Notes: a model not told the origin generated them from the sequence alone. A DNA stretch of 64,000 nt from Paenibacillus aquistagni (GCF_900177815.1 NZ_FXAZ01000003.1:543809-607808); one strand, 5' to 3'; shown: positions 46,413 through 55,336, counted from the stretch's first letter. Translations and numbers: made by a program.

Positions 46413-47066
46413 ATGAAAATTATTATTATTGGTGGAAAGGGAACAGCAGTAAACATAGCTGATCATATAATAAACGCACAAAGAGTGCATGGACAAGCAA
46501 TTGAATTTCTTGGCTACGCCATAGATGATCCTTCATTAAAGGATTCTATCAATGGTCATCCGATTGTATGCACCACTGACAAATTACATAGTATCTATGG
46601 CAAGTACTCTGACGTTAAATTTATTTTCTCTTTGTACAAACCAGAAAAGATGATAGAGCGAGTTAAATTGTTGAAAAGTTATGGAATACCACAGGGTAAG
46701 TTTCATACTTTTGTACATCCAACTTCTTATGTTTCAGATCATGTTAAGTTAGGTGTAGGTAATGCAATTCTGTCTAACTGTTCAATCAATTCCAATGTGT
46801 CGATTGGAGACTATAATATTATTAACTCTAATGTTGTTATAGAACATGATTCGAGTATTGGAAATAATAACTTTATTGCTGCTACTACTTGTGTTGGATC
46901 CAGTGTCGAAATTAAAAATGGGACTTTCATTGGGTTAAACTCCTCGATAAGAGAGAAAACTGTAATTCATAACTTTTCTTTTGTAGGTATTGGTTCTAAT
47001 GTATTAAATGATGTGGAGTCTGGTGCTGTAGTTTATGGAAACCCAGCTAAGGAGCGTAAAAAATGA
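46413..47066 (+). CDS. NeuD/PglD-like sugar acyltransferase
   Basis: 217 residues. The N-terminal Rossmann-like part begins MKIIIIGGKGTAVNIADHI. Residues ~100-210 form a left-handed beta-helix of hexapeptide repeats (VGNAILSNCSINSNVSIGD, INSNVVIEHDSSIGNN), ending with the VVYGNPAKE tail common to the family. PglD members N-acylate UDP-4-amino sugars; a dTDP-Fuc4N acylation is plausible here because RffA is encoded downstream. The catalytic His is probably that in VIEHDSSIG. ATG 46413 lies behind AGAGGTG. The end overlaps the next gene by 4 bp (ATGA). Confidence 0.8.
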   Translation: MKIIIIGGKGTAVNIADHIINAQRVHGQAIEFLGYAIDDPSLKDSINGHPIVCTTDKLHSIYGKYSDVKFIFSLYKPEKMIERVKLLKSYGIPQGKFHTFVHPTSYVSDHVKLGVGNAILSNCSINSNVSIGDYNIINSNVVIEHDSSIGNNNFIAATTCVGSSVEIKNGTFIGLNSSIREKTVIHNFSFVGIGSNVLNDVESGAVVYGNPAKERKK

Positions 47067-48007
47067 TATTTGAGCCTAGAGCTTCAGCGGTCATCTATAA
47101 TCTCCTTAACAGTTATGAAGGTGATAAGGTCTTTTTGGTTCCTGCTAATGTTTGTCCTATTGTTCTTGTAACTTTTTTAAAAGCTAAAAAAAGATTCGAG
47201 CTCATTGACATTTCTAATCAAACACTTTGTATGGATGAAGAAGATGCTCTGAGAAAATTAGGTAATAACCCCAGTAAGTATGCAGGCGTATTTTTTGTCA
47301 GAACTTTTGGTGTTTTGGGTTCGTTTGAACATTTTTATGAAGAAATTAAAAAAATTAATGAAGACTTCTTGATTGTAGACGATCAATGTCTTTCAGCTCC
47401 TGATCCTGAATTAAGTAAAGATACTATTGCTGATGTAGTACTTTACAGTACAGGTTACGCTAAAATAGTAGATTTAAGTTATGGCGGACTAGCCCAATTA
47501 AAGCCCAATATCAGGTACAATAAGAATACGTTGAGTTTTGATGAACAAAGTCATGATCGTATAATTAATGAGTACAAAAATAGCATAGCTAATAATTCTA
47601 TGTTTCTGTACAAAGATTGTGATTGGTTAGACAACACTCATGTTGGTATTTCCCTCGAACACTATCTTTCATCAATTGAAGAAGCATATAAGACTAGTAT
47701 TGAGACTAAAAATATAATTAACAAAATTTATTCTGAGAATCTTCCTCAGAGTATTCAGTTAGATTCTAAGTATCAATTGTGGAGATTTAATATTCGAACA
47801 TCTAAGAAAGATGAAATTTTAGATGCTCTTTTTAAAAATAAATTGTTTGCTAGTTCTCATTATGCGTCGTTAAAAGGGATCTTTAGCCTAGGTAAAGCAC
47901 CTAATGCTGAAGATCTGCACGCTAATGTTATTAATTTATTTAATGATAGGAACTATGATGAAGAAAGAGCTTATAGAACTGTTGAAATTATCAATAAGTT
48001 CCTTTAA
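47063..48007 (+). CDS. Shortened DegT/DnrJ-like PLP enzyme
   Basis: 314 residues, about 60 shorter than usual sugar aminotransferases. The fold can be followed against RffA: VPANVCPIV for the substrate loop, LIVDDQCLSAP for the PLP-pyridine Asp, and STGYAKIVDLSYGGL where the Lys would form the Schiff base. SSHYASLKG near residue 270 matches the FHYVPLH element. The usual EDAAQ and ETKN..GEGG sequences are altered, so activity is uncertain. It is coupled to the PglD-like gene by ATGA and precedes a WbqC gene. It may be an unusual aminotransferase or a PLP enzyme of another reaction type. Confidence 0.6.
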   Translation: MIFEPRASAVIYNLLNSYEGDKVFLVPANVCPIVLVTFLKAKKRFELIDISNQTLCMDEEDALRKLGNNPSKYAGVFFVRTFGVLGSFEHFYEEIKKINEDFLIVDDQCLSAPDPELSKDTIADVVLYSTGYAKIVDLSYGGLAQLKPNIRYNKNTLSFDEQSHDRIINEYKNSIANNSMFLYKDCDWLDNTHVGISLEHYLSSIEEAYKTSIETKNIINKIYSENLPQSIQLDSKYQLWRFNIRTSKKDEILDALFKNKLFASSHYASLKGIFSLGKAPNAEDLHANVINLFNDRNYDEERAYRTVEIINKFL

Positions 48008-48031
48008 ATATTTACAATTAAGGAGAATGAT

Positions 48032-48760
48032 ATGACTACTGTTTCTGTAATACAATCCAACTACATTCCTTGGAAAGGATATTTCGATATTATTAATGAT
48101 TCCCAATTATTTATTTTTCATGATGATTTACAATACACGAAGAACGATTGGAGAAACCGAAATAAAATCAAAGTTAACAATGGAACGAAGTGGCTCTCTA
48201 TTCCAGTTGGTTCTAGAGAAGATAGACTAATTAATGAAGTTGAATTACCTGCGACCAAATGGGCGATGCAACATTGGAACGATATAAAAATGGCTTACTC
48301 TAAAGCACCATATTTTAATCAGTACAAAGATTTTTTCGAACATGTTTATTTAGATACTAAATGGAAAAAGTTATCTGAGTTAAATCAATTTCTGATAAAA
48401 CATATTTCAACTGAGTTTTTAGGGATCAAGGCGGAATTTATTAACTCTAGTGAGTTTAATTTATCTAGCAGAAAACTCGATAAACTGTTAGATTTGTTAA
48501 AAAAAGTGGATGCAAAAGAATATATTTCAGGACCTGCAGCTAAAGATTATATTGATGACTCTAGGTTCAATGAGGCTGGTATTAAATTGGTGTACAAAGA
48601 TTATACAGGTTACCCGGAGTATTCTCAGTTCCATCCTCCTTTTGAACATTACGTTTCTATTATAGATTTATTATTTCATACTGGCTCTGACTCCGCCTAT
48701 TTCATATGGGGATGGAGGGAAGATACGAATTGCAACTTAATAGAAACTATTTATACTTAA
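48032..48760 (+). CDS. WbqC family protein
   Basis: 242-residue soluble protein. The opening IQSNYIPWKGYFDII, HDDLQYTKNDWRNRN and KWLSIPVGS, and the later SGPAAKDYI and ISIIDLLFHTG-like segments, are typical of the WbqC family, which occurs in O-antigen and capsule loci but has no established reaction. ATG 48032 has AAGGAG 7 bp upstream. Its 3' end overlaps the next gene by about 31 bp. Its constant company with DegT-like and amino-sugar genes suggests work on an amino-sugar substituent; this is inference. Confidence 0.78.
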   Translation: MTTVSVIQSNYIPWKGYFDIINDSQLFIFHDDLQYTKNDWRNRNKIKVNNGTKWLSIPVGSREDRLINEVELPATKWAMQHWNDIKMAYSKAPYFNQYKDFFEHVYLDTKWKKLSELNQFLIKHISTEFLGIKAEFINSSEFNLSSRKLDKLLDLLKKVDAKEYISGPAAKDYIDDSRFNEAGIKLVYKDYTGYPEYSQFHPPFEHYVSIIDLLFHTGSDSAYFIWGWREDTNCNLIETIYT

Positions 48761-49089
48761 TATTAAGTATTTTTTTTCAATCTTTTTCATTTGTATTTAC
48801 TAAATTCGCTGCAGTAGAAGTTGAACAAGGCAGTTTCTTTGCGCTATTACTGAATCGATATTATTTAACGGCATTATTATGCTTAGTGCTACAATCTATA
48901 TTTTGGCAATTAACTCTTAGGAAAATAGATCTTTCCGTAGCGTATCCACTTACTGCAATTAACAATTTGCTCATACTAATTTTCAGTTATTTTATCTTTA
49001 ATGAGCAGGTTAGTCTGAGTAATATTATTGGGGTGTCTATAATTATGATAGGTATAGTTGTACAAAGTCGGAAGAGTGAAAATGCATGA
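48730..49089 (+). CDS. Small EamA/SMR-type membrane protein, flippase half 1 (ArnE-like)
   Basis: 119 residues with four predicted helices, including FFQSFSFVFTKFAAV, a basic/hydrophilic turn and YPLTAINNLLILIFSYFIFNE, as in ArnE/ArnF and small multidrug resistance proteins. TTG at 48730 lies 9 bp after GGAGGGA; ATGs at 48706 and 48712 are in frame but have no ribosome binding site. The start lies inside the WbqC gene. The stop overlaps the next start by 4 bp. Paired with the following gene, it should flip a polyprenyl-phosphate sugar to the outer face. Confidence 0.72.
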   Translation: MQLNRNYLYLILSIFFQSFSFVFTKFAAVEVEQGSFFALLLNRYYLTALLCLVLQSIFWQLTLRKIDLSVAYPLTAINNLLILIFSYFIFNEQVSLSNIIGVSIIMIGIVVQSRKSENA

Positions 49090-49412
49090 TTATTGCACTT
49101 GTATTAATTTTAGTTATAACAAACAGTGTTGCTCAAGTATTTCTCAAATTAGGTGCTGTTCAAAATAAGCCAACTCTTTTGATAATAATTAACATTTACA
49201 CTATTATTGGATATTCGTTGTTCTTTTTGGCTACTCTATTATCTGTTTACTTACTCAAATTTATAAGTTTCAAAGAATTGACAGTTATCATTGCGTTGAA
49301 TTATGTATTTACATTCTTGTTGTCTATATTACTTTTAAAGGAAAGGTTTACAGGGAGAAAAGTACTGTCAAACCTCCTTATTGTATCCGGGGTGATAGTT
49401 TTTAATCTATGA
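49086..49412 (+). CDS. Small EamA/SMR-type membrane protein, flippase half 2 (ArnF-like)
   Basis: 108 residues, four helices. The N-terminal segment TNSVAQVFLKLGAVQNKP resembles the GQLLLKxG-like start of ArnF/SMR proteins, and FKELTVIIALNYVFTFLLS with a final KERFTGRKV turn matches EamA halves. ATG 49086 overlaps the preceding stop (ATGA), and its own stop overlaps the next ATG in the same way, so three genes are translationally coupled. With the previous protein it would make a heterodimeric flippase. Confidence 0.72.
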   Translation: MIIALVLILVITNSVAQVFLKLGAVQNKPTLLIIINIYTIIGYSLFFLATLLSVYLLKFISFKELTVIIALNYVFTFLLSILLLKERFTGRKVLSNLLIVSGVIVFNL

Positions 49413-49942
49413 AAATCAAACGGTTTTTATTTGGTTTATATTCATACTTGTTTAATTTATTTTATATTTTTTTAGATTTGTTACCGCCGTTTTTAAGATA
49501 TGCGATCTTTAAAATTATGTTCAAAAAGTTTGGAAAAGATAATAATATTGATTACAAAACTTACTTTAGATATCCTTCGAAAATAACATTGGGTAATAAT
49601 GTTTGGGTAAATAAAGGGTGTCAAATATTTGGTTCTTTCCATATTAAAGACGCAGAAATTATTTTTGGAGATAATATTGCATTGGGACCTAATGTAACTA
49701 TATTCTCGGCTTCTCACGATTATAAATTTTTGAACCTCCCAGATACAGCGAGATCTGTTGTTATTGAGGACAACGTTTGGATTGGCGGCAACTCCACTAT
49801 ACTGCCTGGAGTTGTAATAGGGGAAGGGAGTATAATTGGTGCTGGCTCCATCGTAACGAGGAGTATTCCACCTTATTCAGTTGCTATAGGAAGCCCAGCA
49901 GTGGTTGTTAAAAGGAGAGAAATCGTAGATGATTCTATTTAA
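49409..49942 (+). CDS. Maltose-acetyltransferase-like hexapeptide acyltransferase
   Basis: 177 residues. A hydrophobic N-terminal helix pair (~8-40) is followed by a left-handed beta-helix (~55-170) with ITLGNNVWVNKGC, IFGDNIALGPNVTIFSASHDY, VVIEDNVWIGGNSTILPGV and VAIGSPAVVVKR. The His in SASHDY is the expected catalytic residue of the MAT/WbbJ group, which O-acetylates sugars. Whether it acts on the amino sugar or on another glycan residue cannot be told. It is coupled to the neighbours by a 4-bp overlap upstream and a 14-bp overlap with rffA. Confidence 0.8.
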   Translation: MKIKRFLFGLYSYLFNLFYIFLDLLPPFLRYAIFKIMFKKFGKDNNIDYKTYFRYPSKITLGNNVWVNKGCQIFGSFHIKDAEIIFGDNIALGPNVTIFSASHDYKFLNLPDTARSVVIEDNVWIGGNSTILPGVVIGEGSIIGAGSIVTRSIPPYSVAIGSPAVVVKRREIVDDSI

Positions 49943-51056
49943 TGTTCCTGCAATAACGGGTAATGAACATGTATATATTCAACAAGCGATAATGGAAAGA
50001 AAATTTTCTGGTGACGGTCACTTTACGAAAATCTCAAATGAGTGGATGGAGAGGAACTTTGATACTGCAAAGGTATTACTTACAACCTCCTGTACACATG
50101 CTTTAGAGATGGCAGCTATGTTAGCAGGTATTAAGGAAGGTGACGAGGTAATAATGCCCTCGTACACCTTTGTTTCCACTGCAAATGCTTTTGTTCTAAG
50201 AGGTGCCAAGATTGTTTTTGTGGATATTCGTCCCGATACGATGAACATAGACGAGTCGCTAATAGAAGCTGCAATTACTCCAAAAACGAAAGCAATCGTA
50301 CCTGTACATTATGCAGGTGTCTCTTGTGAGATGGACAAAATAATGGAGCTTGCGAATAAGTATAACTTGATTGTCATTGAAGATGCTGCTCAAGGAGTTA
50401 TGAGTCAATATAAGGGGCGTCATTTGGGTGCAATTGGACATCTCGGCTGTTATAGTTTCCATGAAACAAAAAACTATAACTGTGGCGAGGGCGGAGCCTT
50501 ATTAGCCAACCATGAGAACTACATAGAACGAGCGGAAATTATACGTGAAAAGGGAACAAATCGTTCAAGGTTTTTTAGAGGGCAAGTAGACAAGTACACA
50601 TGGGTTGATATTGGTTCTTCCTATTTACCTAGTGAGATTAATGCAGCATTCCTATACGCTCAGTTAGAAAAGGCAGAGGAAATTAATAATAATCGTTTAG
50701 AGAGCTGGAATAGATATTATCTAGGTCTAGGGGAGCTTGAGAGTAAAGGGTATATTGAATTGCCTACCGTCCCTGAAGGGTGTACTCATAACGCACACAT
50801 GTTTTATATTAAATGCGGCTCTTTAGATGAGAGAACAAGATTAATGAAGTATTTAAAGGATGAGAATATCCAATCTGTATTCCATTACGTTCCTTTGCAT
50901 TCTTCTGAAGCTGGAATGAAATTCGGATATTTTCATGGTGAGGATAGATATACAACAGTTGAAAGTGAAAAACTGTTAAGATTACCGTTATACTACAATA
51001 TTTCCCGTAATGATATTGATAGAGTCATTGAGAGTATTAAGAAGTTCTATATTTAA
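49929..51056 (+). CDS. rffA: dTDP-4-amino-4,6-dideoxygalactose transaminase
   Basis: 375-residue PLP enzyme converting dTDP-4-keto-6-deoxyglucose to dTDP-Fuc4N. From memory it follows E. coli RffA/WecE closely: FNVPAITGNE, LLTTSCTHALEMAAML, DEVIMPSYTFVSTANAFVL, VIEDAAQGVMSQYKG, YSFHETKNYNCGEGGALL with the Schiff-base Lys, REKGTNRSRFFRGQVDKY and FHGEDRYTT. Such similarity makes the specific call safer than a generic DegT label. The substrate comes from RmlA and RmlB encoded just downstream. ATG 49929 overlaps the acetyltransferase end; GGAGAG lies 10 bp upstream. Confidence 0.88.
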   Translation: MILFNVPAITGNEHVYIQQAIMERKFSGDGHFTKISNEWMERNFDTAKVLLTTSCTHALEMAAMLAGIKEGDEVIMPSYTFVSTANAFVLRGAKIVFVDIRPDTMNIDESLIEAAITPKTKAIVPVHYAGVSCEMDKIMELANKYNLIVIEDAAQGVMSQYKGRHLGAIGHLGCYSFHETKNYNCGEGGALLANHENYIERAEIIREKGTNRSRFFRGQVDKYTWVDIGSSYLPSEINAAFLYAQLEKAEEINNNRLESWNRYYLGLGELESKGYIELPTVPEGCTHNAHMFYIKCGSLDERTRLMKYLKDENIQSVFHYVPLHSSEAGMKFGYFHGEDRYTTVESEKLLRLPLYYNISRNDIDRVIESIKKFYI

Positions 51057-51080
51057 AATATCTCATAAGGAAGTGTCGAT

Positions 51081-51824
51081 ATGAAAGGTATTATATTAGC
51101 AGGCGGTACAGGATCAAGATTATATCCGCTAACAAAGGTAACTAATAAACATCTACTTCCAGTGGGAAAGTATCCTATGATCTTTCACTCAGTAAATAAA
51201 TTAAAGCAAGCAGGCATACAAGATATACTTATTGTAACCGGTAAAGAGCATATGGGGGAAGTTGTTAACTTGCTAGGCAGTGGTCGTGAAATGGGGGTAT
51301 GCTTTACTTATAAAGTACAGGATGAAGCTGGTGGTATCGCACAAGCCCTCGATCTTGCTGAACATTTTGTAGGAAATGATCAGATGATCGTCATATTGGG
51401 CGATAATGTGTTTGAGGATGATATTTCTGATTACGTTGAAAACTTCCGAGCGCAAAAGAATGGAGCAAAAATCTTGTTGCAGGAAGTTCATGATCCGCAA
51501 CGTTATGGTGTTGCTGAATTAGAAGGCGATATCATTGTATCCATCGAAGAAAAGCCTAAACAGCCTAAGAGTAACTTTGCTGTAACAGGAATATATATGT
51601 TTGATAGTGCGGTGTTCGAAATTATTAAGACGCTGAAGCCGTCAGGCCGCGGAGAATTGGAAATAACAGATGTGAATAATGCATATATTCAACGCAAAGA
51701 GTTAACATTTGATGTATTGAATGGTTGGTGGACTGACGCTGGTACTCATGCTTCGCTCCAGCGTGCAAATGAACTGGCAAAGGAAATAACATTCGGCGAA
51801 GAGTTTGGAAAATTAAAATTATAA
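51081..51824 (+). CDS. rfbA: Glucose-1-phosphate thymidylyltransferase, short form
   Basis: Makes dTDP-glucose from dTTP and glucose-1-phosphate. 247 residues, of the short RmlA type common in Bacillota. It has ILAGGTGSRLYPLTKVTNKHLLPVG, ILGDNVFEDD, SIEEKPKQPKSNFAVTGIY and NGWWTDAGTHASL. ATG 51081 has AAGGAAG about 7 bp upstream. It is the first of four rml genes, whose order here is A-C-B-D. Its product feeds both the rhamnose branch (RmlC, RmlD) and the amino-sugar branch (RffA). Confidence 0.94.
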   Translation: MKGIILAGGTGSRLYPLTKVTNKHLLPVGKYPMIFHSVNKLKQAGIQDILIVTGKEHMGEVVNLLGSGREMGVCFTYKVQDEAGGIAQALDLAEHFVGNDQMIVILGDNVFEDDISDYVENFRAQKNGAKILLQEVHDPQRYGVAELEGDIIVSIEEKPKQPKSNFAVTGIYMFDSAVFEIIKTLKPSGRGELEITDVNNAYIQRKELTFDVLNGWWTDAGTHASLQRANELAKEITFGEEFGKLKL

Positions 51825-51836
51825 GGAGGCATATTG

Positions 51837-52385
51837 ATGATTGTCACTCCTTTATCGCTGAACGGTGCTTTATTAGTTGAACCGAAGGTGTTTGGAGACA
51901 CTAGAGGATTCTTTATGGAGAGTTACAACAGTGAGGTATTTGCTCAGCATGGAATAGACACGGTTTTTATTCAAGACAATCATGCTCTTTCAGTTGAAGC
52001 TGGTGTACTAAGGGGGCTGCATTATCAGCTTAATCCCAAGGCGCAAACCAAGCTTGTTAGAGTGACATCCGGTGCAATTTATGATGTTATTGTGGATATT
52101 AGAAAGAACTCCTGCACCTATGGTAAATGGGTTGGTGTTATTTTGAGTGAGCATAACAAGCGACAGTTGCTTGTTCCTCAAGGCTTTGCTCATGGTTATT
52201 GTACCCTTGTTCCTAATACTGAGGTACAGTACAAAGTAGATGAACTTTATGCACCAGATTTAGATAGAGGGATACGATGGGATGACCCGAAACTGGGAAT
52301 TGATTGGCCAACGTCCAATCCGATCCTATCAGAGAAAGATCTGCGACATCCATTATTTTCTGATGCTGAGAACAATTTTGAGTAG
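51837..52385 (+). CDS. rfbC: dTDP-4-dehydrorhamnose 3,5-epimerase
   Basis: 182-residue cupin that epimerises C3 and C5 of dTDP-4-keto-6-deoxyglucose. It has DTRGFFMESYN, the catalytic His in LRGLHYQLNPKAQTKLV, VDIRKNS, and PQGFAHGYCTL. ATG 51837 is 7 bp after AAGGAGG, which overlaps the rfbA stop; a TTG at 51834 is too close. It is second gene of the rml set. Confidence 0.94.
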   Translation: MIVTPLSLNGALLVEPKVFGDTRGFFMESYNSEVFAQHGIDTVFIQDNHALSVEAGVLRGLHYQLNPKAQTKLVRVTSGAIYDVIVDIRKNSCTYGKWVGVILSEHNKRQLLVPQGFAHGYCTLVPNTEVQYKVDELYAPDLDRGIRWDDPKLGIDWPTSNPILSEKDLRHPLFSDAENNFE

Positions 52386-52396
52386 GAGGAAATCAA

Positions 52397-53419
52397 GTGA
52401 AATTACTCGTAACTGGCGGAGCAGGGTTTATTGGAAGCAACTTCGTCATGTATATGTTAAATAAGTATCCTAACTATCAGATTATTAACATGGATTCTTT
52501 GACTTATGCCGGTAATTTGGAGAACCTTAAGAGTATTGAAGATCATGAAGGATATACTTTTATTAAAGCAGATATCGCAGATGCTCATGCGGTCGATCAA
52601 GCCTTTAAAGGCGGTATTGATGTAGTTGTTAACTTTGCGGCGGAATCTCATGTTGACCGGTCAATCTTAGAGCCAGAGATCTTCGTCAAAACAAATGTTA
52701 TGGGAACTCAAGTGCTTTTAGATGCAGCTAAGAAATATGGTGTCACCAAATATGTCCAAGTTTCGACTGATGAAGTATATGGTTCATTAGGTGAGACGGG
52801 CTTATTCACAGAAGAAACGCCGCTTTCTCCAAATAGCCCATACTCTGCTAGTAAAGCTGGTAGTGATATGCTTGTTCGAGCATATCATGAAACATTTGGT
52901 CTTCCCGTTAATATTACTCGTTGTTCTAACAACTATGGGCCTTATCAGTTCCCAGAAAAATTAATTCCATTAATCATCTCTAATGCACTCAACAACAAAG
53001 ATCTACCTGTGTACGGTGACGGATTAAATATACGTGATTGGCTGTATGTCGAAGATCATTGCAGTGCAATTGATCTTGTGATTCATAATGGTGTGAATGG
53101 TGAGGTGTACAATATAGGTGGTAATAATGAACGAACCAACATTCACATTGTAAAAACGATACTTCAAGAATTAAATATGCCGGAATCACTGATAAAGTAT
53201 GTGAAGGATCGCCTAGGTCATGATCGCCGTTATGGAATTAATGCGACTAAAATTACTTCTGATTTAGGCTGGCAACCAAAGCATAATTTTGAATCGGGCA
53301 TAAAGGAAACCATTCGTTGGTACTTAGATAATCAATCTTGGTGGGAACGGATTCAATCCGGTAAGTATCAGGCTTATTATGAGAAGCAATATGGTGAACG
53401 AATGGAAGAGTTGACATGA
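52397..53419 (+). CDS. rfbB: dTDP-glucose 4,6-dehydratase
   Basis: 340-residue NAD-dependent SDR enzyme forming dTDP-4-keto-6-deoxyglucose, the branch point of the two sugar routes here. It has GGAGFIGSNFV at the N-terminus, FAAESHVDRSI, STDEVYGSL with catalytic Asp/Glu nearby, and YSASKAGSDMLVRAY with the YxxxK pair. The start is GTG at 52397 behind AGGAGG. It overlaps rfbD by 4 bp. Confidence 0.95.
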   Translation: MKLLVTGGAGFIGSNFVMYMLNKYPNYQIINMDSLTYAGNLENLKSIEDHEGYTFIKADIADAHAVDQAFKGGIDVVVNFAAESHVDRSILEPEIFVKTNVMGTQVLLDAAKKYGVTKYVQVSTDEVYGSLGETGLFTEETPLSPNSPYSASKAGSDMLVRAYHETFGLPVNITRCSNNYGPYQFPEKLIPLIISNALNNKDLPVYGDGLNIRDWLYVEDHCSAIDLVIHNGVNGEVYNIGGNNERTNIHIVKTILQELNMPESLIKYVKDRLGHDRRYGINATKITSDLGWQPKHNFESGIKETIRWYLDNQSWWERIQSGKYQAYYEKQYGERMEELT

Positions 53420-54264
53420 AAGTTCTTGTAACGGGAGCAAATGGGCAGTTAGGGACTGATGTTGTTCGACTATTGCATGAACGCGGATTGGAAACGATTG
53501 GCTTAACTCGAAATGAGATGGATATTACAGACGAGCACCATTGTACGTCAGTAATAAATAATCTTATGCCAGATGCAATCATTCATTGTGCTGCGTATAC
53601 GGCGGTAGATGCAGCTGAAGAAGATATGATATCAGCGTTTAGAGTAAACACAGATGGCACTCGTAATTTAGCTGTTCTTTGTGGTGCTCTAAATATAAAA
53701 TTTTGTTATATAAGTACTGATTACGTATTTGACGGTACCTCTAGAGTACCTTATACAGAGTATGATAATACTAGTCCAATTACAGTCTATGGTAAGTCCA
53801 AACTTGCTGGTGAACTCCTAACACATTCTCTTTGTTCCCGCTATTACATTGTTAGAACTTCATGGGTATACGGAAGTAACGGCAATAATTTTGTTAAAAC
53901 AATGCTTAAGTTAGGAAATGAGAAGAAAGAGATTAATGTTGTTTCTGACCAATGTGGTTCTCCGACGTATACCAGAGATCTTGCGAAATTTCTTGGAGAC
54001 TTAATTCTTACTGAGAGGTATGGGATCTATCATGCTTCAAATCAAGGTCACTGCTCTTGGTACGAGTTTGCACAAGCAATCTTTATTGAAGCAGGTAAAC
54101 AAGATATTCAAGTTAATCCCTGCACAACTCAGGAATACCCACGTCCTGCACCTCGACCAGCATATTCAGTAATGCGCCACATAGCTATTGAAACAAATGG
54201 CTTTCAATTACTTCCTGATTGGAGAAATTCATTAAAGGAATTTATAAAATGTTACAACGGATAG
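53416..54264 (+). CDS. rfbD: dTDP-4-dehydrorhamnose reductase
   Basis: 282-residue SDR enzyme for the last step to dTDP-L-rhamnose. It has TGANGQLGTDVV, HCAAYTAVDAAEED, STDYVFDG and VYGKSKLAGE with the Tyr/Lys pair. Its ATG overlaps the rfbB stop. It is the last gene of the 18-gene operon and is followed within 5 bp by a strong hairpin terminator. Confidence 0.95.
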   Translation: MKVLVTGANGQLGTDVVRLLHERGLETIGLTRNEMDITDEHHCTSVINNLMPDAIIHCAAYTAVDAAEEDMISAFRVNTDGTRNLAVLCGALNIKFCYISTDYVFDGTSRVPYTEYDNTSPITVYGKSKLAGELLTHSLCSRYYIVRTSWVYGSNGNNFVKTMLKLGNEKKEINVVSDQCGSPTYTRDLAKFLGDLILTERYGIYHASNQGHCSWYEFAQAIFIEAGKQDIQVNPCTTQEYPRPAPRPAYSVMRHIAIETNGFQLLPDWRNSLKEFIKCYNG

Positions 54265-54268
54265 TGTT

Positions 54269-54309
54269 AAATGGCTGAGCATAAGCTTAGCCATTTTGCA
54301 TTTTCTATG
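54269..54309 (+). terminator. Terminator of the glycan operon
   Basis: AAATGGCTGAGC at 54269-54280 pairs with GCTTAGCCATTT at 54285-54296, 12 bp with one wobble and an ATAA tetraloop, then TTTTGCATTTT. Confidence 0.85.
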
Positions 54310-54362
54310 TTAACATCAAAATGTGTATGGAATTACATTTATTGCTCTGTTGAGGAGAAACC

Positions 54363-55244
54363 ATGGATATATCAATCATTATAGTAAATTACAATACAAA
54401 GGACCTAACAAAGAAGTGCATGGAGTCCATTTTTTGTTCAGCCACAAATTATCAATTTGAAGTGATTTTAATTGATAATGCTTCACATGATGGATCAATA
54501 AATTTGTTTCGCAACTTTGATTTCGACATTCGTTTGGTGGAAAATGATAGAAATTTAGGCTTTTCTAAAGCTAATAACCAAGGTATGCGTGTAGCCAGAG
54601 GTCGTTACATCCTCCTCCTTAACTCCGACACCGTCGTTCAACCAGACACACTCGACATCATGATTCAATTCATGGATGACCATCCTGAAGTGGGTGCTTC
54701 AGGATGTAAAGTCGTCCTCCCTGATGGCACTTTAGATAAGGCGTGCAAACGAGGATTTCCTACTCCATCGGCAACTTTTTACTATGTATCAGGTCTGTCA
54801 CGGCTCTTTTCTCACAACCCTCGGATTAACGCTTATCACTGTGGAGATATCAATGAGGATCAACCTTCGCCTATTGATTGTCTTGTAGGAGCCTTCATGA
54901 TGGTACGTCGTGAGGTGATTGATGAAGTAGGAGTGCTTGATGAGGATTTCTTTATGTATGGAGAAGATGTAGATTGGTGCTACCGAATACAACAAGCTGG
55001 GTGGGTAAACTATTATTACCCAAAAACGCATATAATTCATTTCAAACGAGCAAGCAGTCAGAATAAGCCGTACAAGATAACCTATGAATTTCATCGTGCA
55101 ATATATGTTTTATACAATAAACATTATAAGAAGCAATACCCCTGGTGGGTTAATACGCTTATGTATACAGGAATGGGCGCTAAACTTGCAGCAGCCTTAA
55201 CTCTTAACACCTTTTCGAAAATTACTCATAAGATGAAAAGTTAG
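54363..55244 (+). CDS. GT2 rhamnosyltransferase-like glycosyltransferase
   Basis: 293 residues. The GT-A core has ISIIIVNYNTKDLTKKC, LIDNASHDGS, NLGFSKANNQGMRVARGRY, the metal motif LLNSDTVVQPD and MYGEDVDWCYRIQQAGW near residue 200, followed by a short amphipathic C-terminus. This pattern is shared by rhamnosyltransferases such as those of S-layer glycan clusters, where an early rhamnose is added to the lipid-linked primer. ATG 54363 lies about 6 bp after GAGGAG. It has its own transcript start region, beyond the operon terminator. Base composition rises sharply from about 54600 on, within the gene. Confidence 0.85.
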   Translation: MDISIIIVNYNTKDLTKKCMESIFCSATNYQFEVILIDNASHDGSINLFRNFDFDIRLVENDRNLGFSKANNQGMRVARGRYILLLNSDTVVQPDTLDIMIQFMDDHPEVGASGCKVVLPDGTLDKACKRGFPTPSATFYYVSGLSRLFSHNPRINAYHCGDINEDQPSPIDCLVGAFMMVRREVIDEVGVLDEDFFMYGEDVDWCYRIQQAGWVNYYYPKTHIIHFKRASSQNKPYKITYEFHRAIYVLYNKHYKKQYPWWVNTLMYTGMGAKLAAALTLNTFSKITHKMKS

Positions 55245-55336
55245 TTAATTCATTGTATAGTTATATTTTTTACAACTTATTCAAGTGTATATACGGTATA
55301 CTAATTATAAAAAATGTTGATAAGGTTGAGGTTATC

